Source: Rhyacophila brunnea
Lineage: Eukaryota > Arthropoda > Insecta > Trichoptera > Rhyacophilidae
Reading direction: 5' to 3'
Assembly: GCA_022495005.1 (NCBI GenBank)
Contig: JAGYXB010001057.1
Span: 62,001 to 126,000, forward strand
DNA length: 64,000 bases
Of this stretch, positions 44,974 to 55,599 are shown piece after piece; within the stretch, counting starts at the first letter, position 1; every line of letters starts with the position of its first letter. The position numbers and the translations under genes were made by a program. A model generated the notes under the pieces. The model was not told the DNA's origin and did no database searches. It worked only from the letters and a program-made list of their open reading frames with translations.

Positions 44974-45607
44974 TAGGGATCCGAATGAAAATGTCAATAC
45001 CAGTTTTTCAGTATTTCTTATTGAATACTGGTATTAATACCGGTATTCGTTAAAACATTAAAAAGTAGAAGTACTAATCAATGAATAGGTATAGCTATTA
45101 AAATCTCTTTAAAACATTAATTTAGCTAAAACCCATCTACCTACATGTATTATGTTGACATCTAAAAATATGTATTGATCATAATATTGTAGAACTATTG
45201 ATTTTTACAAATAGTTTGAATATATTGATAATGTAAACTAAAGCCCTCAAAAAGACGTCTAGTTCATCAAGTGCAAATAAGAGCGGCTGCAGAAAAAGCG
45301 TCTTAAATTCAACGCTTGTACAGATCAATAATTATTATAGAATAATTGAACATTTTTGTCACGAATATTTTCTATTTTGAAATAATGTTATGATAATTCA
45401 TCGCGACAATTATATAAGAATTTTGTTTTATTATTATTTCACCCCTGTAGGATTTAGTCAATATATTTGAATTTTAGCAGCACAAAACGTAAACGAGCGT
45501 GCTTTCTTAATACCGAAAATTCCGGTATTTTGAATTTCTAAAACCGGTATTTTGGTATTGATAAATACTGGAATACCGGTTTTGAAATACCGGTATTGCA
45601 ATCCCTA
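44974..45607. mobile_element. hAT element with ACCGGTATT subterminal repeats
   Basis: The ends are TAGGGATCC and, in reverse, TAGGGATTGC. GTTCGAAG at 44966-44973 and 45608-45615 is a perfect 8-bp duplication. ATACCGGTATT-type palindromic motifs are repeated near both ends (at least five on the right). The 634-bp interior is AT-rich with no transposase. Confidence 0.92.
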
Positions 45608-45639
45608 GTTCGAAGGTATTTAATACACACTTCAAAATA

Positions 45640-45725
45640 TATCCCGTACAAATACCAATAAGACTAGCTGTCATGTATGGCTCGGAAACCTGGTGCATGA
45701 CCGAAAACAAGGTTGCTTGACTATT
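45640..45725 (+). pseudogene. small non-LTR RT fragment
   Basis: IRLAVMYGSETWCMTENKVA followed by a stop matches the Y-G-S-E-T-W motif found just after the RT core. It adjoins the hAT insertion, which may have split a longer fragment. Confidence 0.7.
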
Positions 45726-45779
45726 TTGAGTAGATATTGTTGTTATATAAACGTTCATCTTTATATTTTATGAGAGACA

Positions 45780-46830
45780 AGGTAGAAATCTAAGATTTGA
45801 AGAATGCTCCATCAATTCAAAGATATTATTTCTGTAAATTCTGTTTGACTACATACACGACAAAAGAAAAATGGATATCTTTAAAAAAAAAAGATCAGGA
45901 TTTATAAATAGGTTGGTATCTCTTTTAAGCATCGATCCAAATATACAAATTTATTCTCTTGAACAACGCGAGCATATTATTAATATAATATGCGAATGTA
46001 CATGCATTAATTGGAGAGTGTAACAAAATATTGTTCCCCACTGAAGTGTGAATATTGTGCCATGACGCGAAAATGTTTGGGAAGCATTTACTTATATTGT
46101 GGAAAAATTTTAAATTTTCCTTTCGAAATTTTCTTGTTTTATAAAATTAGAGGAAAACATTTTTGAAAGAAGTGAATAGAAAATATGAAAGCATTTGAAA
46201 ATAAAATATCATTTTATGAAGGTAAATACATTTTATTCTATTCAAACATTTATTTAATATATAAAAATGTGTCATAAAATCCTACTCACTCGTAATTTTG
46301 AAGCTTTTATGTCATTTTAAACGCCACAAAATGAAATAACAAAACAAAAAATAAAAGATTACGATGGTGGTGATACAATTTTTGCCGCGCCAAAGCAATT
46401 TTTTGACTCGCTAATCTGTTCGCTTCGCACAAAGCGAGGAATAAAAAAAATAACACACTGAGAGACTACACTGTACAGCGTAGAGAGCTTTTTTTGCGCT
46501 GCTTCGCTCGACTTTCGGAGAACTTATAACGTCGATGAGTAGTTCAAAACAAGAATGTCAACTTTCACTAAAATTACTCCATAAAAGTTATATCGCCGCG
46601 ATGAAACTAAAAAAAAAGCTCGTGACAGTTTTATGTAGGTACGGAGTTTTTTATTGAAAAGAAAAACTTACCCTTTGACAGACGACATAATAATAATCAC
46701 TAGAATTACATTATTTTCAAAAAAAATAATACACTGAAATAAATATAACTGTGTACTAAAATGATGCTTGTTAATTGATGAAGTCTTAACACCGTCTTCT
46801 GGAGTATTTTAAAATACTTATAATAATTAA
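45780..46830. other. no gene seen
   Basis: A mixed patch at 46370-46520 (TTTGCCGCGCC, TTCGCTTCGCACAAAGCGAG) is unassigned. The rest is AT-rich. Confidence 0.4.
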
Positions 46831-46834
46831 ATCG

Positions 46835-46905
46835 TCATTATCATTATCAATCGAGGAAAATCTACTGCTGGATGAAATCTTCCCCATTGCATCTTCCACT
46901 TTTAT
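46835..46905 (-). pseudogene. short non-LTR RT 3'-end remnant
   Basis: TCTACTGCTGGATGAAATCT and a degraded CATTATCATTATCAAT tail mirror the last 20 codons and (GAT)n tail of the family at 38244-38511. No usable frame remains. Confidence 0.6.
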
Positions 46906-47015
46906 TACTCACCATTAATGTTGTGCTATTGATCTGCCATTAGTTTGATCTGATACATAAGTAATCATCTTAAATTACCAATCATTAACATTGAGCGCTT
47001 TCAACAATAGTTGGC

Positions 47016-47590
47016 ACAAAATTTCGCATCGTCGCCAATCGCCGAGCGGCATTCGAGGTAGCACGTCGATTTTTTTTTGTGATGGCATCGTAAGAATATA
47101 TTATTATATTGTGTAAAGATGACTTAAAAACGTTGTGTCTGTACTCGAAAAAGCAAACATGTCTATGAATATATTATTATTACTAATATAACAATAAACA
47201 TAGCACTAAATGGACGCATGTTGAATTTTTAGTCATTGGCACAATCCGCGCGTCCCATAGTTACGACCATAGATGTATTAAAAGTAGAGATAGGCAACGA
47301 TTTGGCTTCCTAATAGAACTGAATGAAGCATGCTGATAACAGCCGATAACTCACAAGAAATGGCGACGTGATAAAAAAAATGCAGGGCATCACGGAGAAT
47401 TTACTTTGATCATTATAACGTACCCATATAATATAATGTTAACGTGGAGATTTTGCCGCAAATTGATTACCAACCTGTTTCATCATACTTTTTCGCCATA
47501 CTTGCCGGCTTCACCATACTTTCATATACCATGCCGCCCCTAGGTTACGACCATGCCTCAGCTGAGGCCTTAACGATTCAAAATTTTAGA
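47016..47590 (+). repeat. foldback element, single-arm copy 3, with internal insertion
   Basis: GTGTAAAGATGACTTAAAAA, GGACGCATGTTGAA, CACAATCCGCGCGTC and GACCATGCCTCAGCTGAGG follow the order of 2740-3479. The match is broken at 47269-47543 by unrelated DNA. Confidence 0.8.
47269..47543. mobile_element. unclassified 275-bp insertion with 9-bp direct flanks
   Basis: GTTACGACC occurs at 47260-47268 and 47544-47552, on either side of sequence absent from the other foldback copies. The insert has no inverted ends, tRNA boxes or poly-A. It includes CACCATACTTTCATATACCA. Confidence 0.55.
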
Positions 47591-47864
47591 CTGGCGCCAT
47601 AAGTAATATATGGGTATCTTACCAAATACCATTTCACAAAATCAACTAGGTATATAGCGTTAAATAAAATTAACATCTTTGTAAAATACGATAGATTATA
47701 TATATAGTATATAAGTTAATAATTAGGAGGTAACAACTAAGTTTATCTCTGACAACAGAATATGTCAATTGACGGAAGTATGTATGGCGAGATTGTTCGC
47801 AGAATCAAACTTGTATCGAAATTTTTAAATACCTGTGTAGTATCTTCGATAATCAATTTCCATT

Positions 47865-47945
47865 GTACCTAAGGCATAAAGTATTCAACCAATGTGTTGT
47901 GCCAGTGCTCACGTATGCACGTGAAACATAAACTCTAAGTTGTGA
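47865..47945 (+). pseudogene. small non-LTR RT fragment
   Basis: LRHKVFNQCVVPVLTYARET, a stop, and TLS match the LKRKVFN...LTYGAET region also seen at 21661-22143. It is too short to say more. Confidence 0.7.
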
Positions 47946-48514
47946 TTATATTGAGATTCACGTCGCGTACGGTCATGGTGTCACGGCGACAATTTTCGTC
48001 TATGGTTTCATTTTGCAGAATATTTTGAACGATCACCACCTTTGTAAATTCAATGATAGAGAGTGCCAACTCTAATGTATTAGTATTTTGAATTATTATT
48101 CATTATTTATGATAATTTCAATTAATTTTAAGTTTCTACGTGTGCGTATGTTAAAATCCATATGTAATATTTTGAAGAGAATCCAACCTGCAGACCATAG
48201 ATAATAGACCACGTTATTATAGAAAATATATATTGTGCCAACCGCTAAAAACAAAAAACTTGCGACTTTGACTTGAGTCGAAAATGTGTAGGCATGTAAG
48301 ACAATGTTCGTTCAAAATGTGCTACGGGATGGGAGCATCAGTCTGATAATATTTTTAACACCCAGAAAAACGACACTATACACTTTTTTCCCGTAGCTGC
48401 AGCTTACTGTGACGTCACGTAAGTGCGCGACGTGCATCTCAATATAATCACAACTCTAACGTAAGAAAAATTTAAAAACTGCGATTAGCATAACGTGTCA
48501 TATAAATCAGTACT

Positions 48515-48600
48515 AGACCACAAAATACGATCCACGAATCCAGTGGATGTGGGTTCGATGATAGTTCTTGTAGATGAGAGCTTATGAATACGAAACTGCT
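48515..48600 (+). repeat. SINE family B head fragment
   Basis: CACGAATCCAGTGGATGTGG then GTTCGATGATAG matches the tRNA-like part of the copy at 55317-55590 read in reverse. Confidence 0.6.
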
Positions 48601-48704
48601 GAATCAAGATGATGAGATAATTTCATAGAACTGCCCGCTTCTGCCCCTTGATTGTCCATCGTTGTGCGCTGCACATATTGCACATGGAGAAGCATCGTCT
48701 ATAC

Positions 48705-49567
48705 CAGGAATGGCGAACCTATGACCCGCGGGTCAGACACTGACCCACGCAGGCTTTTTAAATGAGCCATGCTTTGATTTTTATAAACTTATTTTTTATA
48801 TCACAAAAGAGAGAACAGACAATCAAAAATATTAAAAACATAAAGTACATAATATATATTTTAAACGATCGGTACCTAAATGAAGTCTCGTACTTAAATA
48901 ATACATTATTCCTATATCGACAAATACTATATTATTTCTTTATGTTTTTTAGTATTCGGAGGGGTACAAATAGCCCCCACAACAGGACGGGCTGACAGGG
49001 TTCTAAGCCTGGAGGGCCGACATGACTGGTCAACTAATTAAGTGAGATAAACACATCACAAAGAAACACATACATAATAAAAAAAGTCGCCTGCGGTGCT
49101 ATTTTCTTTTATGGATATATTTTAACTTATGCGTCAATTACATTGAGCTACTTTAACAACTATGTGTTGTCGAATTTAATAGCGAGCGATTCAGCTACTG
49201 CGATTGTGATGATGACACACAAAACTTTCCATTCGCTGAGAAGCCACAAGCCAGCGACTATTTTGACAGAACATAGTTAGTTTTTTTACCGGGAGGTTGC
49301 TACTACGCTCTACTGCCCACACGCCGGCGTGTAGCAGGTAAAGTTGGCCGGCTTTTTACTTTTCTCGGTAGATTGTTTACAATCTGCTTGTTAGCTTGTT
49401 CAATGATGACACTGGGCGACTTTACAGGCAGATTTTAAATTCGCCAACAAACAGCTCGTAAAGTAGCTCCATGTAATTGACGCATGAGTGACCCACGAGC
49501 TACCTAGTACCTAAAAAAAATAACGAACGAAATTTGACCCAATTCTCAAAAAGGTTCGCCATCTCTG
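48705..49567. mobile_element. hAT MITE with perfect 8-bp TSD
   Basis: The ends CAGGAATGGCGAACC and, in reverse, CAGAGATGGCGAACC are inverted. GTCTATAC lies at 48697-48704 and 49568-49575. The left subterminal GACCCGCGGGTCA is palindromic. No transposase frame exists. Repeat W lies inside at about 48960-49120. Confidence 0.93.
48960..49120 (+). repeat. repeat W, copy 2
   Basis: GGGCTGACAGGGTTCTAAGC (with a B-box-like GGTTCTAAGCC), AAGTGAGATAAACACATCAC and GTCGCCTGCGGTGCTATTTT match 14740-14890 in reverse. It may be a SINE nested in the hAT or part of the hAT itself. Confidence 0.6.
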
Positions 49568-50077
49568 GTCTATACTCTACACTCAAATTTTAAAAGACAT
49601 AAGCAGTGTCGATTTATTTGTTGGAATAATTGATCTCTTCCAATAAAAACTATTCTAATACATTAATATTACATGTTAATATACCTGAAACTACTCTACA
49701 TATTGTATTAAATTAGTTTGTTGGTGTGGTAATTGACACGTACATTCTATGCAACTTAGGTTCATTGGATCTACATGATCAAAGCGTGAGATTCAATTAA
49801 TATGAGGCATCGTTGGCCTACTGTTTAACAGACTTACTCAGGACACACCCTTTGATGATTACACATAAGACCTAGCGCTCGCGCTCGCTCGATGAGCCGA
49901 TATTCAAAGAGAGATTGCTTGAACTAATTTTAATTGAAAATAGTTTTTGCTTGAAACGATTTCAAATATAAATATCGATAGAAAGTACATAATAATATCA
50001 TGTTACATAAAGGGAATACTTTGATATGATTTTCAGCATATTCCATATTCACAATCACTGCTGAGCTGTTAATTAAT

Positions 50078-50165
50078 TTTTAATTACCACATTTAAATAA
50101 CATGTTAATTATATCGAATGGCCAGGTAACGCAAACGCGCCAGTCGCGGTGTCAGCACTAAATGA
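50078..50165 (+). repeat. repeat Z, copy 4
   Basis: TTTTTAATTACCACATTTAA and ATAACATGTTAATTATATCG then AATGGCCA give the clearest form of the core. It is followed by CGCGCCAGTCGCGGTGTCAG. Confidence 0.82.
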
Positions 50166-50409
50166 GTAAATACGCATCTCTTAACAATTTAAAGAATGTA
50201 TTTTGAAATAATTTGGAGACACATTAGATTAGATACATACATATTAGAAATAAGGCAATAAAAAGGTTTTATCAATTTAGCCATCCTCATCTTACCTAAT
50301 TACGAAGAAATTGAGTAAGTAATGCAATGAAAGCGTCCATTTTTCATAAACATTTTTTTTGATAATATGTATCTCTATCTCGCTTTCTCCATTTCCAATC
50401 GGTCATATT

Positions 50410-51134
50410 TAGGGAATCCAATCCCGGGATCCCGAGCTATTTTCGATACCTATGAATCCCGGGATTGATAAACATAATCCCGGGATTTCGGGATTGATTT
50501 TTTTATCAATTTTTATGGAAAATATAACAGAAAAAATACTTTTAATACAAAATAACTACATTAGAAATAAACTGAGTTTGAATGAAGTTTGATGTGTAGG
50601 TTGCCGATTCATTTTATTTTTTCACATAGATTATTAAAAATGAGAAAGATTGGTAAAAAAACAATGCTTCGCACTTTTAACAAAGTAATTCCACCATGAT
50701 ATCATACTTTTTACGGCAGTTTCATATTTGGCTGACTAATTAGATTTATGAAGCGGAAAGGCCATAAGTACGCCATGATTATTTGCTTTACTATTTTAAA
50801 TCTCGCTGATCTATTCATTATGTCTTTACTATCAGAAATAGCAATCTCATATTAAATTCACATTATTATTTATATTACAATATTATTTACTCCATTAAAC
50901 TTGTGTATTTCCAAGATTGAACGTATACAATATTAACAATAAATATCTTAAATAGTATAAATTATACTAGATTTATTTTTGACCGATTTTATCAATGTTA
51001 TTTGTAAATATAAAATTTTATATTAACAATGGAAAAAAATCCCAATCCCGGGACCAGTCCCGGGATCCCGGGATTGTCAAATTGTAATCCCGAAATCCCG
51101 GGATCAGAATTTTGGCTCGGGATTGGATTCCCTA
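50410..51134. mobile_element. hAT element with CCCGGGAT subterminal repeats, copy 2
   Basis: It is nearly identical through its body to 26090-26800 but with intact GC-rich ends: multiple ATCCCGGG/CCCGGGAT motifs occur on both sides. GTCATATT at 50402-50409 and 51135-51142 is a perfect 8-bp duplication. Confidence 0.94.
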
Positions 51135-51274
51135 GTCATATTCTACCTCTCTGCATCACTATTAAAATTATTCGATAATATCCTTCGGGGATGACTCAAG
51201 AATCCCATTCGGTGTATGGAAAAAAAGAATATCTGGGGTTCCTATAATATAACTCTTGACCTATTTTTTTACCA

Positions 51275-52395
51275 CGTTTTTATTAGCTCGTATTCTTGTT
51301 TGTCTAAGATTTGTATTGGATGATTGAAGATTTTTAACTAACTTCCCGAGTAGACATTTGAAACTTTTAGAATACATCAGAACACGACGACAATATTTTC
51401 TTTTAATACTTTTAGCCATCTTTAAGCAGAATTGAATTCATTTTCATTTAATTCTGTTTTGTATGGAAACTTATTTCGGAAAAAAATCGTAAAAAGTAAA
51501 ACACTATTATTGGTTGCTAAGGGGGTCCTAGCAACTAAATTATTAATATATACGAGCGTTAATATGGAAATCAATATGAAATAAAATGACATTTCAGTAT
51601 TCTATATTTATTCAGTATTTATCTCTCTTCTTGGTCGTGCGCTCATGGCTGAGAATCGTGACCACATTTAAATTTTGCCATCCTTTGAGCGACCAAGACT
51701 TTCCATCCTTCTCGATCTTCCGCTTCTCTCAGGGCAGAATGGATGGTGCCCCCAGTCAGCTCTTTCACTTAGTCGCTCCATCGCGCAGACGCTCTTCATC
51801 TGCTTCGCCTTCCCTGGAGGCTACCCAAAACTACCAGTCTCTCCAGGTTGTCCGGTCCGCGCCTGACAATATGTCAAGAAAACTGCAGAATTCTTCTCAG
51901 ACATATCGTCGAGAGCCGTTCCTTTATCTTCAGTCTCTGGATGATTAACTGGTTCGTCCTGTGCTCCGTCCAAGAAATGCGAAGCATTCGGCGCCAACAC
52001 CACATCTCAAAGGCATCAATTGCCTTCCGTTCTTTTGCCTTCAGGGTCCACGACTCGACTTCGTATAGAAATATCGAGAACACTTATGTTTGCACAAGCA
52101 TCATTTTTGTGGCAATCGAAATTCCCCAATCCTTCCATATACATACACTTGGCGTGTCATCGCATTTTTTGCAATCTGTGTGCGCCTTCTTATTTCCGCT
52201 TCGCATCCACCCTTTCCACTGATAGTATCAAGTACAAAAGTATTAAAGTATTAAGTTATAAAATATCAGTATTTATATCAAGTACAAAAAAAGTATTTAT
52301 TAATACATAGAATTGTCAAGTTTATATGATTCAACAGAAATTTAAAAACGTGGTATATAAAAAGTTCTTTTTATCTTGTAATTATTTTGAGTAGT
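51275..52395 (+). repeat. repeat X, copy 2, interrupted by an RT insert
   Basis: It matches 10521-11400 through TATTAGCTCGTATTCTTG, AGAATTGAATTCATTTTCA and TATATAAAAAGTTCTTTTTA. Bases 51623-52265 are a later insertion. Confidence 0.85.
51623..52265 (-). pseudogene. 5'-truncated non-LTR RT tail with 11-bp TSD
   Basis: The minus strand yields, with frame changes, a degraded QMAKN...RQVYVYGRIGEF, then MFSIFLYEVESWTLKAKERK and AIDAFEMWCWRRMLRISWTE (open 51874-52083), HRTNQLIIQRLKIKERLST, CLRRILQF, a G-H-I-V-R-R remnant, GTIHSALREAEDREGWKVL and VAQRMAK. This covers the post-core region to the C-terminus of an RTE-like protein. The catalytic core and endonuclease are missing. A CCAAGAAGAGA end corresponds to the (GAA)-type tail. 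TCAGTATTTAT is duplicated at 51612-51622 and 52266-52276. Confidence 0.9.
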
Positions 52396-52399
52396 TGAA

Positions 52400-53850
52400 C
52401 TCAACCGTTCAATTTTCACAAACATTACATTTCAAAAGGAAGTTTACGGTGACCTCTAGTGGCCGTAAAAAGTACAATGTGGCCTTAATCCGGCTTACAG
52501 TCGGCAGACTATCGACTCCACAAACCCGATTTCCTTCGCCCCAATGACTCCACCAATATTCTACTTATGTCCCCGGACGCAAAACCTACTAATAATCATC
52601 GTATATTCTGTTCGACCTATAATAATATAACCCTTTTTATCGCACGCGGTATTTCTGCCACCCCTAAAAAAGGTTTTTTTCATTATTTATGGGAGGGTTT
52701 TTTTGAATAAAATTGAATTAATTTTTTATTTGTGTCAATATTATGTTATTTTTTTGATCCGTTTTCCGATCGAAAAATATTATGAAAAGGTAGAGTATTT
52801 TCCAGTATTGGAACACTGTTTTTTTATTATTATTAGATAAATTATATTATATATACATAAAATGATATTCTCAAGAGTTTAGATTAATGAATCATTTGTA
52901 AATTTTATCTATACTATATTATAAAATATAAACGAATTATTATTTTCAATTTTTCTTTCGATACACTTTATATAGTGATTCAATCACTTGAGGATTTCTC
53001 CCGGATGCTATTTAAAATTAATTTATTGTCATTAAACCAAAGGTAATGATTCTCTTTGAGATCTCAAGAGATCACGATTTTTTATTTTAAGATATTATGC
53101 GAGCAAATATTTGTGTGTTGTATCAAAAAAAAAAAACAGCCAGATTCGGAGCTCTTCCAGACAACAAAAAATACTTGAATTTTTAACTCTTCTTGGCCAA
53201 CATTCTTTTTCTTTCTGAAACAAATTTGTCAGTTTTTATAATCAAATTCAGTTTGGATTTCCTAATCTCATTTTATAAAAATATTCTCAGGTTTGAGAAT
53301 TAACTTTGAAATAAAGATACTCAAAACGTCGGGATAGACGGAAATACAGTGATATCTGAAATACCAGAAGATCCAACTGTAATATTATTATACATACATC
53401 TATCATTTGTCGCCTTTTTAATGCATGATGAAGTAATTATGAAAATACTTGAACGAATATAGTTGGCCGAAACCATCACAAATGTGATTTTTAAATATAA
53501 CTAACATTTTGTTTGAAATTTCAGAATTACGATTCAGAATCACTAAAAGATAATTAAATAAATACTGATTGTACATAATCATTATCGAATTTAAATGAAA
53601 TCGAAATCATTCTTACATAAATGGCCTAAGTATCACAAATATGTATTTTTTTAATTTGTAAAAATCAATGTTCGGAAAAAAGCTGATCAATGAAAATTCC
53701 ATTCGGTTTGAATACATTCATGCGATTTCGACGAGATCCAAAAAGCCCAGGAAAATGGTGTTGCCTCCGCCAACTTTTGGAGCGACACATTATAGCTATT
53801 GAAGACCCGACACGATGAAGATGCGGTTTGTGAATCGTATCTGGAAATTT
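52400..53850. other. no gene seen
   Basis: Mixed-composition patches at 52440-52600 and 53690-53830 are unique. The latter could encode FMRFRRDPKSPGKWCCLRQL on the plus strand, but no family or splice signals support it. Confidence 0.35.
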
Positions 53851-53857
53851 GTACGTA

Positions 53858-54175
53858 AACAGTTCACCGCAGGACACTTATTCGTGTAACTTTTAATCAA
53901 ATGACGAGTTCTTCGTTGAAAATTTCACCGTGGAGTATATTTGTACATATGCTACAACATGTGGCAAATTTTATGAGATGTCTTTACTAGGTTGGGTTAG
54001 GGTTAATCTAATTGGAACAGTACTTTTTGCAAACTATCGCCGCATTTTGTAAGATACGTACAAATGTATTCCACGGTGAAATGTTCAACGAAGAACTCGT
54101 CATTTGATAAAATGTTATACGAACTCATGTTTTACGTACTGCAGCGCACGAATAAGTGTCCCACGATGAACTGCA
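53858..54175. mobile_element. inverted-repeat element with telomere-like core
   Basis: Arms of about 130 bp are inverted: GGACACTTATTCGTG, AAATGACGAGTTCTTCGTTG and TTTCACCGTGGA appear on the left and, in reverse, on the right. Differences include one insertion on the right. TACGTAAA flanks both ends but is itself part-palindromic, so its status as a target duplication is unsure. The centre near 53990-54012 reads GGTTGGGTTAGGGTTAATC, a degenerate TTAGG-type sequence. Confidence 0.8.
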
Positions 54176-54184
54176 TACGTAAAA

Positions 54185-55310
54185 CTTACATATAACCTTT
54201 GAGAACGCACTTGATGATTTCGGCGAATTCTCTTTTTTTCAAGTGTATTAAAACCTATATGGTATACTATAATGCATTAAAATTACGACATAATGATTAA
54301 ACATATTATTGTTGATTGAATCATAGTTATTAATATCAGATAATGACATAATTATAAAAACTATTTTAAACCACTTTCGACCATCTTGGATTGGCATAAT
54401 TTCATTCGGCTCGATTTTTTTTCTGACATTATTTGTGAATCGGCATGTAGGCTTCGGCCAATTTTATTTTAAAGAAATATTTTTGTATAAATTATTGAAC
54501 GCGATAATGTATTATGTAAAAGGTAGAATATTATACCTGTGTAGCTTAAATTGTACCGAGTTAATAGCGAAGTATAAATATAAGTTTTGTGTGTTATAAA
54601 TGTTACAATATATTTATATTGTAAACATATTATAATGTAATGGTAAATTCATGTTTGAACTTTATCAATGTCCAAAGTTCATAAAAAACTATTAGTAAGG
54701 AACTGTGCTTCAACCAAATATTCCATATTGGGATATGTTTATTGACATTGAGTAAATATTTGCTAATAAATAATATTTATTATAAACGTATCGTATTTTG
54801 CTGACATCATAAAATATACCCATGTTATCCATCATCGTAAATTCTCCAAAAGCATAAATAAAATGACGTATATACACGCAGATATAATTTGATATGAGAA
54901 TCTATTTATAAGTACGGAGATCTGTCTGAAATTTGGTATTGAAATGGCAGCGCCCCCTATAAAAAATGTATTGGGAATAAGTATTCCCCGCTTTGAATAT
55001 TGATGCCCTCTCGATAGACGTTAACGTTTATTTGCACTTCCATTTTTTGTCATCTTGCGTCTTTATCTTATTCGTAGCATTCAACGCCGGCTTCCAACCT
55101 TTATAGAGTCAAGATCCCCTCTTTTAATAGTCAAGTAACCTAACATGTTACATTTGCACAAAAATTCTTTGTTAATAGGGTGAAGAAAGTTAATTAATAA
55201 AAACGCGTTGTATATGTTTATATGTAAATCCGTAATAACATATATTATAATATTTATATGTGAATTCGCAATTATCACTATATTTCTACGACTCAATTAT
55301 TAATCGAACA
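54185..55310. other. AT-rich, no gene seen
   Basis: No supported feature. Confidence 0.4.
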
Positions 55311-55316
55311 TAATAT

Positions 55317-55595
55317 ATAATTTGAAAACACCTACTAGAAACAATCTTCGAATCAAGACCTGAACGCATATCCACTGGATTCGTGCGAATGTGCTTTACC
55401 AATTAAGCTACCGGCGTTTTATCAAATTACAACGAAATTAACTAGTATTTTTTTAAATATTGAAATACATACGTGTTAATTTTGACTATCGAATTTTGTG
55501 TTTTAAATCAAGATATCAATTAAGTGCCCTAATTACTAACCGATGCCCAGATCACTCAAAATTTTAGTTATAATGTACTTGCACTTTTATTCAAC
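55317..55595 (-). repeat. SINE family B, long copy
   Basis: On the minus strand the 5' module GATCTGGGCATCGGTTAG and TTGATTTAAAACACAAAAT precedes the tRNA-like part CCGGTAGCTTAATTGGTAAA (A box) and GCGTTCAGGTCTTGATTC (degenerate B box). GGTGTTTTCAAATTAT closes it. The layout matches 18815-19140, so A and B are subfamilies. Confidence 0.75.
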
Positions 55596-55599
55596 GAAT

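Noticed and set aside
51586..52310. Overlapping plus-strand frames of 96-124 codons
   Set aside because: They are the antisense of the minus-strand RT fragment at 51623-52265.
53665..53877. Reverse frame of 70 codons next to the inverted-repeat element
   Set aside because: No recognised motif, and it overlaps the left arm of the element at 53858-54175. An opposite-strand frame in the same patch is equally open.
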